DNA from: Clostridiales bacterium
Lineage (GTDB): Bacteria; Bacillota; Clostridia; Oscillospirales; Oscillospiraceae
Assembly: GCA_004555205.1 (NCBI GenBank)
Contig: SFIY01000002.1
Span: 1 to 64,000 of the forward strand
Length of the DNA: 64,000 nucleotides
Direction: 5' to 3'
Shown: positions 7,440 to 16,612 of the stretch, in pieces
Layout: each line of letters starts with the position of its first letter
Position numbering within the stretch: the stretch's first letter is position 1
Notes under the pieces: generated by a model
Databases searched by the model: none
Told to the model about the DNA's origin: nothing
The model's input: the letters and a program-made list of their open reading frames with translations, nothing else
Position numbers and translations under genes: made by a program

Positions 7440-8081
7440 TCAAAGCCCCAGATCCTCACCGATCAGCACGACCTTGATCTTGCCTGCCGGACGGCAGACG
7501 CGGGTCTCCACCATGTAGCAGCAGCAGCAATCCTCTCCCCGGCAGTCCGCGCACATACCGGTGACATTGCAGGGCGTCTTGGCCTGGGGAAAGCGCTGCA
7601 CCACCTGCGGTGCGGTGTAATGGCGGACGCGGGCATAGGCTTCGTCCATGTCGGACACCACCTTGTTCATGCCGGCCACCACGATGACGCTCTTGGGCCC
7701 GAAAATCATGGCTGCCACACGGTTGCCGTTGCCGTCAATGTTATACAGCTCACCGCTCTCGGTAATGGCGTTGCTGCCGGTCAGGAAGGTATCTGCCGTC
7801 AGACCCCGGCGCATCAGCTCCATGCGTTCTTCCGAGGTTTTGGCGCTGTCGCGGTCAATGAGCTTCTGGCCGCGCTGACGCAGCAGGTCCTTGATGCCCA
7901 GTTCGTCCACGGTCATGCTGCCGCCCCAGGAGACGGTGTCCCCGGCATCGATCAGCTCCATCACCTTTGCCGCGGCCTCCTCTCTGGTGGAGAAGTAGTA
8001 GGCGTCGAAATGGCGCTTTCTCAGATTCTCCGCGACTTTTGGCCCGGCCTTGTCATACTTCATCTTTCTCGGCTGCAGCAT
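7440..8081 (-). CDS. LUD-domain protein (LutC/YkgG-like)
   Basis: 213 residues with the LUD fold of lactate-utilisation proteins: GDTVSWGGSMTVDELGIKDL in the first third, FLTGSNAITESGELYNIDG in the middle and VIVVAGMNKVV after it. The tail is rich in cysteines (CADCRGEDCCCCYMVETRVC), suggesting metal or Fe-S binding. Unlike lutABC operons, no LutA or LutB partner is nearby; it sits between prfA (16 bp upstream) and the Sua5-CoaE gene. Single LUD proteins of this type are common in Clostridia and lack a settled function, so a role in lactate oxidation is not claimed. Confidence 0.8.
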   Translation of the reverse strand: MLQPRKMKYDKAGPKVAENLRKRHFDAYYFSTREEAAAKVMELIDAGDTVSWGGSMTVDELGIKDLLRQRGQKLIDRDSAKTSEERMELMRRGLTADTFLTGSNAITESGELYNIDGNGNRVAAMIFGPKSVIVVAGMNKVVSDMDEAYARVRHYTAPQVVQRFPQAKTPCNVTGMCADCRGEDCCCCYMVETRVCRPAGKIKVVLIGEDLGL

Positions 8082-8097
8082 TTGAAAAACTCCTTTC

Positions 8098-9162
8098 TTA
8101 TTGTCCCTCCTGCAGGCGCGCCGTCTGGTCTGCCAGCGTCAGCGCATCCACAAGAGCGTCCAGATCGCCGTTGATGACGGCGTCAATGTTGAAATTCTTC
8201 TGATCGCCCGTGAGCCGATGATCGGTCACGCGGTTTTGCGGGAAATTATAGGTGCGGATCTTGCCGCTGCGGTCACCGCTGCCCACCTGACTTTTACGCC
8301 GGGCGGCAATGGCGTCGTTCTGCCGCGCCTGCTCGGCTTCATAGAGCTTGGCGCGCAAAATCTTCATGGCGCGGTCCTTATTTTTATACTGGCTGCGCTC
8401 ATCCTGACATTCCACCACCGTGCCGGTGGGCAGATGGGTAATGCGGATGGCGGATTCGGTCTTATTGACATGCTGACCGCCGGCGCCGGAGGAGCGGTAG
8501 GTATCGATCTGCAGGTCCTTGGGATCGATGGTAAACGCCACTTCCTCCATCTCCGGCATAACGGCCACGGTGGCCGCCGAGGTCTGGATACGGCCGGAGG
8601 ATTCCGTTTCCGGTACGCGCTGCACGCGGTGGGTACCGGCCTCATACTTCAGCCGTGAATAGGCGCCGGTGCCTTCGATGGTGGCGCAGACCTCCTTCAC
8701 GCCGCCCAGCTCCGTCATATTCTCGCTGACGATATGGAGCTGCCAGTTTTTGCGCTCGGCGTACATGGTATACATACGCAGCAGGTCTGCGGCAAACAGG
8801 GCGCCTTCCTCACCGCCCACACCGCTGCGGATCTCCAGAATCACATTCTTGTCATCGTTGGGGTCCCGCGGCAGCAGCAAGCGCTTCAGCTCCTCCGACA
8901 AGCGTTCCCTCTCCGCCTTGGCGTTTTGCAGCTCCTCCTGTGCCAGATCGCGCAGTTCCTCATCGCTCATCATGGCAAGGGCCTCGTCATAATTCTGCAT
9001 GGCGCGGCGGTAGTCGTGATAGGCCGTCACAATGGGCTGCAGCTCCTTCTGCTCACGGCTGAGCTTTGTCAGCTTGTCAAGGTCGGCGTAGACCGACGGA
9101 TCGCCCAACTGCTGCTCCACCTGCGTGTAGCGCAGAACGACTTTTTCCAGTTTATCAAGCAT
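8098..9162 (-). CDS. prfA: peptide chain release factor 1
   Basis: 354 residues, the standard length of RF1. The peptidyl-hydrolysis motif GGQ lies in SSGAGGQHVNKTES, and the family segments GTHRVQRVPETESSGRIQTS and RSGVGGEEGALFAADLLRMY are intact. It terminates translation at UAA and UAG. Its stop is 16 bp before the LUD gene and its start overlaps the flavodoxin gene by 8 bp. No prmC methylase gene is adjacent, unlike in many bacteria. Confidence 0.96.
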   Translation of the reverse strand: MLDKLEKVVLRYTQVEQQLGDPSVYADLDKLTKLSREQKELQPIVTAYHDYRRAMQNYDEALAMMSDEELRDLAQEELQNAKAERERLSEELKRLLLPRDPNDDKNVILEIRSGVGGEEGALFAADLLRMYTMYAERKNWQLHIVSENMTELGGVKEVCATIEGTGAYSRLKYEAGTHRVQRVPETESSGRIQTSAATVAVMPEMEEVAFTIDPKDLQIDTYRSSGAGGQHVNKTESAIRITHLPTGTVVECQDERSQYKNKDRAMKILRAKLYEAEQARQNDAIAARRKSQVGSGDRSGKIRTYNFPQNRVTDHRLTGDQKNFNIDAVINGDLDALVDALTLADQTARLQEGQ

Positions 9163-9661
9163 CCACTTGACCTCGCTGCTCCTCCAAGTAGCGCTGCGCT
9201 TCCTGAATGAATTTGTCGCGCCAGAAGGGATAGCCCACCGAACCCACGCGCAGCGTGCCGCCGATCACATGCTTTTCGGCGGTATAGCGGTCCATCTGGT
9301 CGTAGATCTCCTCATAGCGCTTTTCACAGGCGCGGGTCAGCACATAGGCCACGCGGCTCAGCTCCAGGCCGCGGCGCTTGAGAAAGCCGCGCACGGGTGC
9401 CGCGCACCGTCCTGCCCAGACAGGCGTACCCACGATGACCAGACGGTATTCATGCAGCGGGCGCTGGGTATGAATGGGCCGCAGCGGATGGGTAGAGCGG
9501 CGCATGGCCTCCATACCGGCGCGGATATAGCCCAGCCGACCGCTGCGATCCACACCGTCGCTGATCTCCGCCAGCTCGGCGCCCAGCGCTTCGGCAATTT
9601 CGTTCATGGCTTCCTTTGTTTTTCCGCTGCGGGAGTAGTAAATACATAAGACATCCTGCAT
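9155..9661 (-). CDS. flavodoxin-fold protein
   Basis: 168 residues. The N-terminus IYYSRSGKTKEAMNEIAEAL is the phosphate-binding loop of flavodoxins (binds FMN), followed by LVIVGTPVWAGRCAAPVRGF, the second flavin-loop region. It should be a small cytosolic electron carrier or FMN reductase. It overlaps prfA by 8 bp and follows the ABC-F gene by 3 bp. The specific partner is unknown. Confidence 0.82.
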   Translation of the reverse strand: MQDVLCIYYSRSGKTKEAMNEIAEALGAELAEISDGVDRSGRLGYIRAGMEAMRRSTHPLRPIHTQRPLHEYRLVIVGTPVWAGRCAAPVRGFLKRRGLELSRVAYVLTRACEKRYEEIYDQMDRYTAEKHVIGGTLRVGSVGYPFWRDKFIQEAQRYLEEQRGQVDA

Positions 9662-9664
9662 GGC

Positions 9665-11569
9665 TTATTCCTCCGTTTTCTCGTTTTCCAGCAGCAGGCT
9701 CAGCTCCTCCCAGCGGAGCATCTGCTCTTCAAGCTGTGCTTCCGTGGCCTGCTTTTGCTGATACAATTCGTTTAATTTCTCCGCCTCACAGGCGTGCAGT
9801 GCCATCTCCTCATCCCAGTGCTCCAGCTCCTTTTCCAGCTTTCCGATGGTGCTTTCGCAGATGGTCAACTGTCGCCGTGCCGCCTGCTGTGAGCGGTTGC
9901 CGCGGGGGGTGCGTGTATCGCCCTTTTTCACCGCAGGGGCAGGTGCGAGCTTGCGCTCCTCCGCCTTTACGGCGCGATACCGGGCATAGCCCATGGGATA
10001 GTCGTTGACGGTGCCGTCCGCCAGCTCCCAGACGCGGGTGGCAAAGCGGTTGATAAAATAGCGGTCATGGCTGACAAACAGCAGCGTGCCGTCAAACGCC
10101 TCCACCGCCTCCTCGATCCACTCCCGGGCGTCGATGTCCAGATGGTTGGTGGGCTCATCGAGGATGAGGAAATTGATCTCCTCGTCCATCAGCATGCAAA
10201 GCCGCAGCCTTGCCAGCTCACCGCCGGACAGCACGCTGACGCTCTTGAATACCTCCTCGCCCCGGAATTGATAGGCCGCCAGGCGGTTGCGGGCGCTCTG
10301 AGGCGTCATGTTCTTCTTTTCATAGAGCATGGTGTCCACCAGCGAGCGCTCGGGGTGGGCAAAGTGAATGGTCTGCTCCAGATATGCCGCGCGGACGGCA
10401 GGGCCTAATTTGATGCTGCCGCCGTCCACTCCCTCGCGGCCCATGAGCATGTTGAGAAGCGTGGTCTTGCCGGTGCCGTTATCACCGATAAAGGCAATGC
10501 GCTCACCGCCGCCTACGCGCAGGTTCACACCGGAAAACAGGGTGCGTCCGCCAAAGCCCTTTTGCAGATTCCTCACCTGCAGTACATCGTCACCGCTAAA
10601 CTCGATGCCGGCAAAGCGGGCGTCCATTTTTCTGGCCTTGGTGGGTTTTGCCACCGTGCGCATACGCTCAATGCGCCTTTCCATGGAAATGGCGCGGCGG
10701 TAGGTCTTGTCCATCCCCTGAAAGGCCCACAGGCGCAGCTGCTCCGCCGCTTTTTCCAACTGCTCGATCTTGGCCTGCTCTTTCAGGTATTGCTTCATCT
10801 GCTCTTGATAGCGGCGCTCCTTTTCGATGGCGTAGAAGCTGTAATTGCCGCTGTAAAAGGCGGCTTTGCCGTCCAGCACCTCGATAATGCGGTTGACGGT
10901 GCGGTCGAGGAAATAGCGGTCATGGGAAATGGTGACCACCGTACCGCGGAAGGAGCGGATATACTCCTCCAGCCACTCCGTGGCCTGCAAGTCCAGATGG
11001 TTGGTCGGCTCGTCCAACAGCAGGATGTCCGTGTCCTCCAGAATGAGCCTGCCCAGGTTGACACGGGTCTTTTCGCCGCCGGAAAGCCGGTCGAACAGCC
11101 GCGCGCGCATCTGCGCATCAATGCTCAGGCCGTTGGCTACCTTATTCACCGCCGTATCGGTGTCGTAGCCGCCCCATGACTCAAAACGGGCGGTCAGCTC
11201 ACCGTAGCGCTTCAGGATGGCAGGGTCGCTCTCCCCTTGCGCCATGCGTCCGGTCAGCGCGTCCATCTCCGCCTTCAGGCGGTGCATCCGCGCAAAGGCC
11301 GACTGCAGCACGTCCTCCACCGTATAGCCTGCGGGGTACACGGGGATCTGGGAGATCAGACCCACCCGTCGGCTGGAGGCGATGACCACATCGCCCTCGT
11401 CGTAGTCCAGCTCCCCGGTGAGGATCCTGAACAGCGTGGTCTTTCCGGCGCCGTTCTTGCCCAGCAGTCCCACACGCTCGCCGGCGTCGATCTGAAAGGT
11501 CAAGCCGTCCAGTATTTTCTTTTCCAAATCGAAGGACTTGACCAGTCCCGTTACGTTAATGTCGATCAT
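9665..11569 (-). CDS. ABC-F family ATPase (ribosome-associated)
   Basis: 634 residues, two ABC ATPase domains without membrane segments. Walker A motifs are GKNGAGKTT (about 37-45) and GDNGTGKTT (about 357-365); signature motifs are LSGGEKTRVNLGRL and LSGGELARLRLCML; both Walker B regions read LLDEPTNHLD or LILDEPTNHLD. The linker between the domains is helical and charged, and the last 80 residues form a coiled coil (ABC_tran_CTD type). ABC-F proteins act on ribosomes, either in translation control or antibiotic protection; the build is most like the housekeeping YfmR/Uup-type group, but resistance cannot be judged. It follows murF by 3 bp. Confidence 0.93.
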   Translation of the reverse strand: MIDINVTGLVKSFDLEKKILDGLTFQIDAGERVGLLGKNGAGKTTLFRILTGELDYDEGDVVIASSRRVGLISQIPVYPAGYTVEDVLQSAFARMHRLKAEMDALTGRMAQGESDPAILKRYGELTARFESWGGYDTDTAVNKVANGLSIDAQMRARLFDRLSGGEKTRVNLGRLILEDTDILLLDEPTNHLDLQATEWLEEYIRSFRGTVVTISHDRYFLDRTVNRIIEVLDGKAAFYSGNYSFYAIEKERRYQEQMKQYLKEQAKIEQLEKAAEQLRLWAFQGMDKTYRRAISMERRIERMRTVAKPTKARKMDARFAGIEFSGDDVLQVRNLQKGFGGRTLFSGVNLRVGGGERIAFIGDNGTGKTTLLNMLMGREGVDGGSIKLGPAVRAAYLEQTIHFAHPERSLVDTMLYEKKNMTPQSARNRLAAYQFRGEEVFKSVSVLSGGELARLRLCMLMDEEINFLILDEPTNHLDIDAREWIEEAVEAFDGTLLFVSHDRYFINRFATRVWELADGTVNDYPMGYARYRAVKAEERKLAPAPAVKKGDTRTPRGNRSQQAARRQLTICESTIGKLEKELEHWDEEMALHACEAEKLNELYQQKQATEAQLEEQMLRWEELSLLLENEKTEE

Positions 11570-11572
11570 GTA

Positions 11573-12928
11573 TCACAGTTGTTCCAGTTCCTTTACAATG
11601 CTGCCAAACTCCATGGCATGGGAGGCCTTTACCAGCATAACGGTATCCGCGACAAGCAGCTTTTTCACCGTAGGCAGCGCCGCCTCCACGGTGTCAAAGT
11701 GGTACACCTCGCCCTTTGCGTTGGCGGCCACGGCGGCGCTCTTAGGTCCGATGGCCACCACGGCGGTCAGGCCCAGCTCGGCCGTCAGCTCACCCACGCG
11801 CCGGTGGGCGTTTTCGCTCACGGCGCCCAGCTCGCCCATGTCGCCCAGTATGGCCACGCGGCGCTTGCTGTGGGTGTTGGCTAAAATCCGCAGCGCCGCC
11901 TCCATGGCCTGGGGGTTGGCGTTATAGCAGTCGTCAATGACCATGCGGCCTTCGGACAGGCGAATGCGGCGCATACGGGAGCCGGTGGACTGATAGGCGG
12001 CCACACCGGCCACGATCTCCTCCCGGCTCAAGCCAAGATATTCGCCGATGGCGGCAGCCATGGAGGCGGAATAGATCATGTATTCGCCGGGTGACGGAAC
12101 GGACAGGCGATAGCTGTTCTTTTCGGTGGTGACGGTGCAGTCGATGCCCTCGATGCCGCGGTCCACGATGTCCGTCACGCGGACGTTGCAGCCCTCGCTC
12201 TTGCCGCAGCGCAGGGTGGGAAACGGCAGCTTCAGCGTGTTGAGCAGCGCATCGTCGCCGCACAGCACCGCCAAACCGCCCGGCTGCAGATTCTCGAAAA
12301 TCTCGCTTTTGGCGCGCAGCGTACCCTCACGGGTGTTGCCCAGATTTTCGATATGGGCATCACCGATATTGGTCAGCACGGCCACCGTGGGACGCACCAT
12401 TTCGCCCATGTAAATCAGGTCACCGAAGTGATCCAGCCCCGTTTCGATGACGGCGGCACGGTGGTACTGCTCCAACCGCAGCAGCGTCTGGGGCGTGCCG
12501 ATGAAGTTATTATAGTTCGCCTCGGTTTTCAGCGTGGGGTAATGCTGACTCAGTACGGCGGCGATCATCTCCTTGGTGGTGGTCTTGCCGGCGCTGCCGG
12601 AGATCTCCACCACGGGAATGTCAAACTGGCTGCGGTACCAGGAGGCCAGCGCCTTCAGCGCCAGCATGGTATCGGCCACCCGAATGTAGAACTTGCCGGG
12701 CAGCAGGGTTTCCGGCGCCTGCTCGCACAGGCAGCCCACCGCGCCCTTTTCCAGCGCGGCATGGAGATAGGCATGGCCGTCAAACTTCTCCCCCACCAGC
12801 GGGATAAACAGTTGTCCTTCCGTGACGGTACGGCTGTCGGTGGACACGCCGGTGACAGCCGCGTCGGTGGACTGCAGCATCGTGCCGCCCACCGCCGCGC
12901 ACAGGGCCTTTACGCTGAAGGGGATCAT
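11573..12928 (-). CDS. murF: UDP-N-acetylmuramoyl-tripeptide--D-alanyl-D-alanine ligase
   Basis: 451 residues with the Mur ligase layout: N-terminal UDP-binding domain, the ATP loop GSAGKTTTKEM at about 114, the central TEANYNNFIGTPQTLL segment that is typical of MurF, and DDCYNANPQAMEAALRIL in the C-terminal part. It adds D-Ala-D-Ala to the UDP-MurNAc tripeptide in the cytosol. The upstream gene is ddl, which makes that dipeptide; the two overlap by 4 bp, so substrate supply and use are coupled. Confidence 0.96.
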   Translation of the reverse strand: MIPFSVKALCAAVGGTMLQSTDAAVTGVSTDSRTVTEGQLFIPLVGEKFDGHAYLHAALEKGAVGCLCEQAPETLLPGKFYIRVADTMLALKALASWYRSQFDIPVVEISGSAGKTTTKEMIAAVLSQHYPTLKTEANYNNFIGTPQTLLRLEQYHRAAVIETGLDHFGDLIYMGEMVRPTVAVLTNIGDAHIENLGNTREGTLRAKSEIFENLQPGGLAVLCGDDALLNTLKLPFPTLRCGKSEGCNVRVTDIVDRGIEGIDCTVTTEKNSYRLSVPSPGEYMIYSASMAAAIGEYLGLSREEIVAGVAAYQSTGSRMRRIRLSEGRMVIDDCYNANPQAMEAALRILANTHSKRRVAILGDMGELGAVSENAHRRVGELTAELGLTAVVAIGPKSAAVAANAKGEVYHFDTVEAALPTVKKLLVADTVMLVKASHAMEFGSIVKELEQL

Positions 12929-13986
12929 TTACCCGCCGCCTTTCTCACCCGCAGGGATTCTTCCACGATCTTTTCGCACAGCTCGCCGTAGCTCAGACCC
13001 ACCTGTGCCGCCTCCTGGGGCACCAGGCTGGTGGGGGTCATGCCGGGCAGGGTATTGACCTCCAGGCACCAGGCCCTGCCCTCGCTGTCGAGGATAAAGT
13101 CGGTGCGGGAATAGACGCTCAGGCCCAGCGCACGGTGCAGCTTCAGCGCCATCTCGCCGATCTGCTTCCACTCCTCGTCGGTGATGGGCGCCGGGCAGAG
13201 CTCCACCGCGCCGTCCTTCTGATACTTGGATACATAGTCGAAATAGGCGCCCTTGGGAATGATCTCCACGGCGGGCAGATAGGTATCACCCAGCACGGCC
13301 ACCTGAATCTCGCGGCCGACAATCTTCTTCTCCACCACCACATGGTTGCCGAAGCGCAGCATATGGCGCAGTGCATCGGCCAATTTTTCCTTGGTGTCGG
13401 GCAGTTCCACGCCGATGGAGCTGCCGCCGTTGACGGTCTTGACCGCGCAGGGCACCTCCAGCTTTTCCACCAACTGCGGAATATCCGCCTCGGAATAGAC
13501 AATATTGTGCCACGGGGCCGTGCGGATGCCCTCGGCATCCATAAACCGCTTGGTGACGGACTTATCCATGGCCATACCGCTGCCCAGATAGCCGCTGCCG
13601 GTATAGGGCACACCCAGCAGATCCAGCGTGGCCTGGATACGGCCGTCCTCACCGCATTCCCCGTGCAGCGCCAAAAAGACGATGTCCGCCATCATGCACA
13701 CCTGCAGCACATCCTTGCCCAGCAGGGACGGGCTCTGATCCCGGCGGCTGCGGCGCACGGCCTCCAGATCGGGCGCCTCACTCTCCACGCGCACATCACT
13801 GCACAGGCCGTCCGGCGCATCAAAAATATCCTCCAGCCTGCCGCTGTAATTTTCCAGACCCAGGAACATATCCACCAAAATGGCCTGATGACCCCGCTCA
13901 CGCAGGGCACGGCACACGCCGGTGCCGCTGACCAGCGCCACATGGCGCTCCGTACTCAGGCCGCCTGCCAGGACAACGATCTTCAT
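12925..13986 (-). CDS. ddl: D-alanine--D-alanine ligase
   Basis: 353 residues from the ATG at 13986-13984, chosen because MKIVVLAGGLSTERHVALVS is the canonical start of the family and a purine-rich GGATGGAG precedes it; the open frame extends 21 codons further without homology. ATP-grasp motifs are intact: HGECGEDGRIQATLDLLGVP, the loop TVNGGSSIGVELP, and CLEVNTLPGMTPTSLVPQEA with the Mg-binding Glu and Asn. The Y/F position that separates vancomycin-type ligases was not assessed. First gene of the operon ddl-murF-ABC-F-flavodoxin-prfA-LUD. Confidence 0.95.
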   Translation of the reverse strand: MKIVVLAGGLSTERHVALVSGTGVCRALRERGHQAILVDMFLGLENYSGRLEDIFDAPDGLCSDVRVESEAPDLEAVRRSRRDQSPSLLGKDVLQVCMMADIVFLALHGECGEDGRIQATLDLLGVPYTGSGYLGSGMAMDKSVTKRFMDAEGIRTAPWHNIVYSEADIPQLVEKLEVPCAVKTVNGGSSIGVELPDTKEKLADALRHMLRFGNHVVVEKKIVGREIQVAVLGDTYLPAVEIIPKGAYFDYVSKYQKDGAVELCPAPITDEEWKQIGEMALKLHRALGLSVYSRTDFILDSEGRAWCLEVNTLPGMTPTSLVPQEAAQVGLSYGELCEKIVEESLRVRKAAGK

Positions 13987-14039
13987 ATATTCTCCATCCT
14001 TTCCATAATCTGCGAATACCCATTCTATATCAGTATGAC

Positions 14040-14068
14040 AGTATATCACATCAACGCGCCGATTACAA
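14040..14068 (-). promoter_or_regulatory. promoter of the ddl-murF operon
   Basis: Minus-strand TTGTAA (14068-14063), 17-bp spacer, TATACT (14045-14040), about 54 bp before ddl. Confidence 0.7.
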
Positions 14069-14092
14069 CCAAATTACCCGGCAGCGCCGCAC

Positions 14093-14128
14093 AAAAAATT
14101 CCCGGCCCATCCAAGGACAGGCCGGGAA
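14093..14128 (-). terminator. terminator after rodA
   Basis: Stem TTCCCGGCC/GGCCGGGAA (14099-14107 with 14120-14128) followed on the minus strand by TTTTTT. Confidence 0.88.
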
Positions 14129-14139
14129 CGGTCCCCTTT

Positions 14140-15288
14140 CTATCGCAGCCATTCCGGGCGCGAGCGCTTCTGCACGCCGGACACCACGCCCATGGCAACA
14201 AACAGCGTCACGATGGATGAGCCGCCGTAGCTGAAAAACGGCAGCGTCAGGCCGATGACCGGCATCACGAACAGGCACATGCCGATATTCGCCACAGTCT
14301 GGAAGATCAGCATAGCGCCCATGCCCACGCAGATATAGGCGTCCATGGTGGTCTTTGCCCGGCGCGCCGCCGTAAAGCAGCGCAGGATAATGGCCGCCAG
14401 CAATCCGATCACCGCCAGACAGCCGATCAGCCCCAGCTCCTCGCCGACGACGGTGAAGATGAAGTCCGTATGGCGGAAAGGCAGGCTGGCGGCTGACTCG
14501 CTCTGGGTCTGGGTGCCTTGGAACAGCCCCATACCGGTCAGCTTACCGCCGCCCAGCGCCAGCAGACCGCGGGTCTGCTGCCAGCCGAGGCCCTGCGGGT
14601 CAAGGTCGTGGTCGAACAGGATCAGAAAACGCATTTTCATGTAATCCGGAATCTTATCCTCCTGCCACAGCAGATAAAAGGCAAAGGCGCCGCCGAACAG
14701 GCCCAGGGCGATCCAGCGCTTGGCCACGCCGGCCACAAACACCATGCACACAAAGATAAAAATATACACCAGCGCGCTGCCCATATCGCCGGAGATCACA
14801 TAGTAAACGCCGATCAGCGCCACAAGGTGACCGCCCAGCATGGCAACGGATGAGACGGATTTCAAATCATGCTTTTCCTTCAGCCAGACGAGCTGCTTGG
14901 CAAGAACGATGATGAAGGTGATCTTCACCACCTCCGCCGGCTGGACATTGATGGGAAAGCCTTCGATACCCAACCATGCCCGGTTGTTGTTGATATTCAG
15001 GCCCAGCGGTGTGACCAGCAGCAGGATAAAGCCGAAATTAAACGCCGTCAGCCATTTCCAGTGCTTCGCCACTTCATTCATATCAATGGCGGACACGATG
15101 AAATACAGCCCCACGCCCAGCAGCAGCGCACAGGCCTGCACGATCACATTTTTCAGCGACCCGGTATAGTGGGTGGCGCTGGCGATCATCAGAATGCCGA
15201 ACAGCGAGGCCACCGTGCAAAGCGCCAGCAGCAGCATGTCCGCCTGGCGAAAAATATCCGCTATAAATTCTTTTGTGCGTTGCAGCAT
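14140..15288 (-). CDS. rodA: FtsW/RodA/SpoVE family peptidoglycan polymerase
   Basis: 382 residues, about ten membrane segments. Family marks are NNNRAWLGIEGFPINVQPAE in the large loop region, the PFRHTDFIFTVVGEELGLIG motif, and the C-terminal GLTLPFFSYGGSSIVTLFVA. These SEDS proteins polymerise lipid II glycan strands at the membrane. The lack of a long cytoplasmic N-terminus and the similarity in the loop regions favour RodA over FtsW, but SpoVE cannot be excluded. It is a single-gene unit with its own promoter and terminator, divergent from tsaE. Confidence 0.88.
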   Translation of the reverse strand: MLQRTKEFIADIFRQADMLLLALCTVASLFGILMIASATHYTGSLKNVIVQACALLLGVGLYFIVSAIDMNEVAKHWKWLTAFNFGFILLLVTPLGLNINNNRAWLGIEGFPINVQPAEVVKITFIIVLAKQLVWLKEKHDLKSVSSVAMLGGHLVALIGVYYVISGDMGSALVYIFIFVCMVFVAGVAKRWIALGLFGGAFAFYLLWQEDKIPDYMKMRFLILFDHDLDPQGLGWQQTRGLLALGGGKLTGMGLFQGTQTQSESAASLPFRHTDFIFTVVGEELGLIGCLAVIGLLAAIILRCFTAARRAKTTMDAYICVGMGAMLIFQTVANIGMCLFVMPVIGLTLPFFSYGGSSIVTLFVAMGVVSGVQKRSRPEWLR

Positions 15289-15330
15289 ATGTCTTCTCCT
15301 CTTTGGGAAAGCCTCTTTTGAATCTTATAT

Positions 15331-15359
15331 AGTTTACCACAAGAACTTTTCCGTGTAAA
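15331..15359 (-). promoter_or_regulatory. promoter of rodA
   Basis: Minus-strand TTTACA (15359-15354), 17-bp spacer, TAAACT (15336-15331), 42 bp before the gene. A short hairpin CCGTG/CACGG at 15351-15365 lies in the divergent region shared with tsaE. Confidence 0.6.
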
Positions 15360-15426
15360 CCACGGTTTTTTCTCTTTCCTTTTGTTTTTTTCTGTGGTAA
15401 AATAACATGATTTCAGGGAAAGCGGG

Positions 15427-15864
15427 GTGAGCCGTTTGGAATATCTGTCCCACAGCGTGGCGGAAACGGAGGAACTGGGCGTCCGGCTGGGCGAGAAGCT
15501 GCCCAAGGGCAGCGTAGTGGCCTATCGCGGCGGACTGGGCATGGGCAAAACGGCGTTTACCCGCGGTCTGGCACGGGGCCTGGGCTGCCGCGGCCGGGTG
15601 ACCAGTCCCACCTTCACCATTGTGAACGAATACAGCGGCCCTACGCCGCTGTTCCACTTTGATATGTACCGTCTGGAGAGCAGCGACGCCCTGTTTGACA
15701 TCGGCTGGGAGGACTATCTGGCGCGCGGCGGTGTGTGCGCCGTGGAGTGGAGCGAGAATGTGTCCGACGCGCTGCCGGAGGGCACCGTGTTTGTCACCAT
15801 CGCGCGGCATGAAATGCATGACGATTGGCGCATCATTACCGTTACGGGAGGCGAGACACTATGA
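15427..15864 (+). CDS. tsaE: tRNA threonylcarbamoyladenosine biosynthesis ATPase TsaE
   Basis: 145 residues, the usual size. Walker A is GGLGMGKTAFTRGLARGLG (about 35-53), then VTSPTFTIVNEY and LFHFDMYRLES, both diagnostic of TsaE/YjeE. It is the ATPase of the TsaB-TsaD-TsaE complex that finishes t6A37 on tRNA. The frame starts at GTG 15427, but a TTG at 15436 preceded by GGGGTGA at 5-base spacing is an equally good start, so the first three residues are uncertain. It overlaps tsaB by 4 bp. tsaD is not in the window. Confidence 0.94.
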   Translation: MSRLEYLSHSVAETEELGVRLGEKLPKGSVVAYRGGLGMGKTAFTRGLARGLGCRGRVTSPTFTIVNEYSGPTPLFHFDMYRLESSDALFDIGWEDYLARGGVCAVEWSENVSDALPEGTVFVTIARHEMHDDWRIITVTGGETL

Positions 15865-16577
15865 AAATTCTGGCATTGGAGACCTCCGCCAAAAGCGTCA
15901 GCGTGGCCGTAACGGAGGAGGGCAGAATCCTCGGAAGCGCCTATCAGAATGTGGGGCTGACCCACAGCCGCACGCTGATGCCGCTGCTGGACGCTATGCT
16001 TAAAAACAGCGGTCTGACGCTGGCGGACATGGGCCTGATCGCCGTGGCCGCCGGACCGGGCAGCTTTACGGGCCTTCGCATCGGCGTGTCGGCCGCCAAG
16101 GGCCTCGCCTGGGCACAGGGCCTCCCCTGCTGCGGCGTGTCCACACTGGAGGCCATGGCGCAGAATGTGCGCCACATGGACGGCTGTACCGTGATCTGCG
16201 CCATGGACGCCCGCCGTCAGCAGGTATATAACGCCCTGTTCCGTGCCGAGCGCGGCTGTCTTACGCGCCTGACGCCCGACCGGGCCATTGCGCTGGAGGA
16301 GCTGGCGGCAGAAATAAAAAATGACGAAAACGAGAAAATAATAGTTGGAGACGGCGCACAGTTGTGCTATACTTATTTGTCAGAGCAAGGTATACCCTGC
16401 CGTATGGCGCCGCCGTCACTGGTGATGCAGCATGCCGTGGGCGTGGCCCAGACCGCCGGTGAGATGGCCGCGCGGGGCGAAACCGTCAGCGCCCACGAGC
16501 TGGTGCCTGTTTACCTGCGCCTTTCCCAGGCGGAGCGTGAGCGGCTGGCCAAGGGGCTGCCCATTACTTTGGATTGA
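15861..16577 (+). CDS. tsaB: tRNA threonylcarbamoyladenosine biosynthesis protein TsaB
   Basis: 238 residues from the ATG at 15861, which overlaps the tsaE stop as ATGA; the frame is open 12 codons further upstream but MKILALETSAKSVSVAVTEE is the canonical N-terminus. An ASKHA-fold dimerisation partner of TsaD: THSRTLMPLLDAML and AVAAGPGSFTGLRIGVSAAK are characteristic. It has no catalytic activity of its own. A non-catalytic C-terminal half is retained at normal length. Followed by upp after 35 bp. Confidence 0.94.
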   Translation: MKILALETSAKSVSVAVTEEGRILGSAYQNVGLTHSRTLMPLLDAMLKNSGLTLADMGLIAVAAGPGSFTGLRIGVSAAKGLAWAQGLPCCGVSTLEAMAQNVRHMDGCTVICAMDARRQQVYNALFRAERGCLTRLTPDRAIALEELAAEIKNDENEKIIVGDGAQLCYTYLSEQGIPCRMAPPSLVMQHAVGVAQTAGEMAARGETVSAHELVPVYLRLSQAERERLAKGLPITLD

Positions 16578-16612
16578 GTTTTCAAATTTTTTATATTTCG
16601 GAGGATATTGTT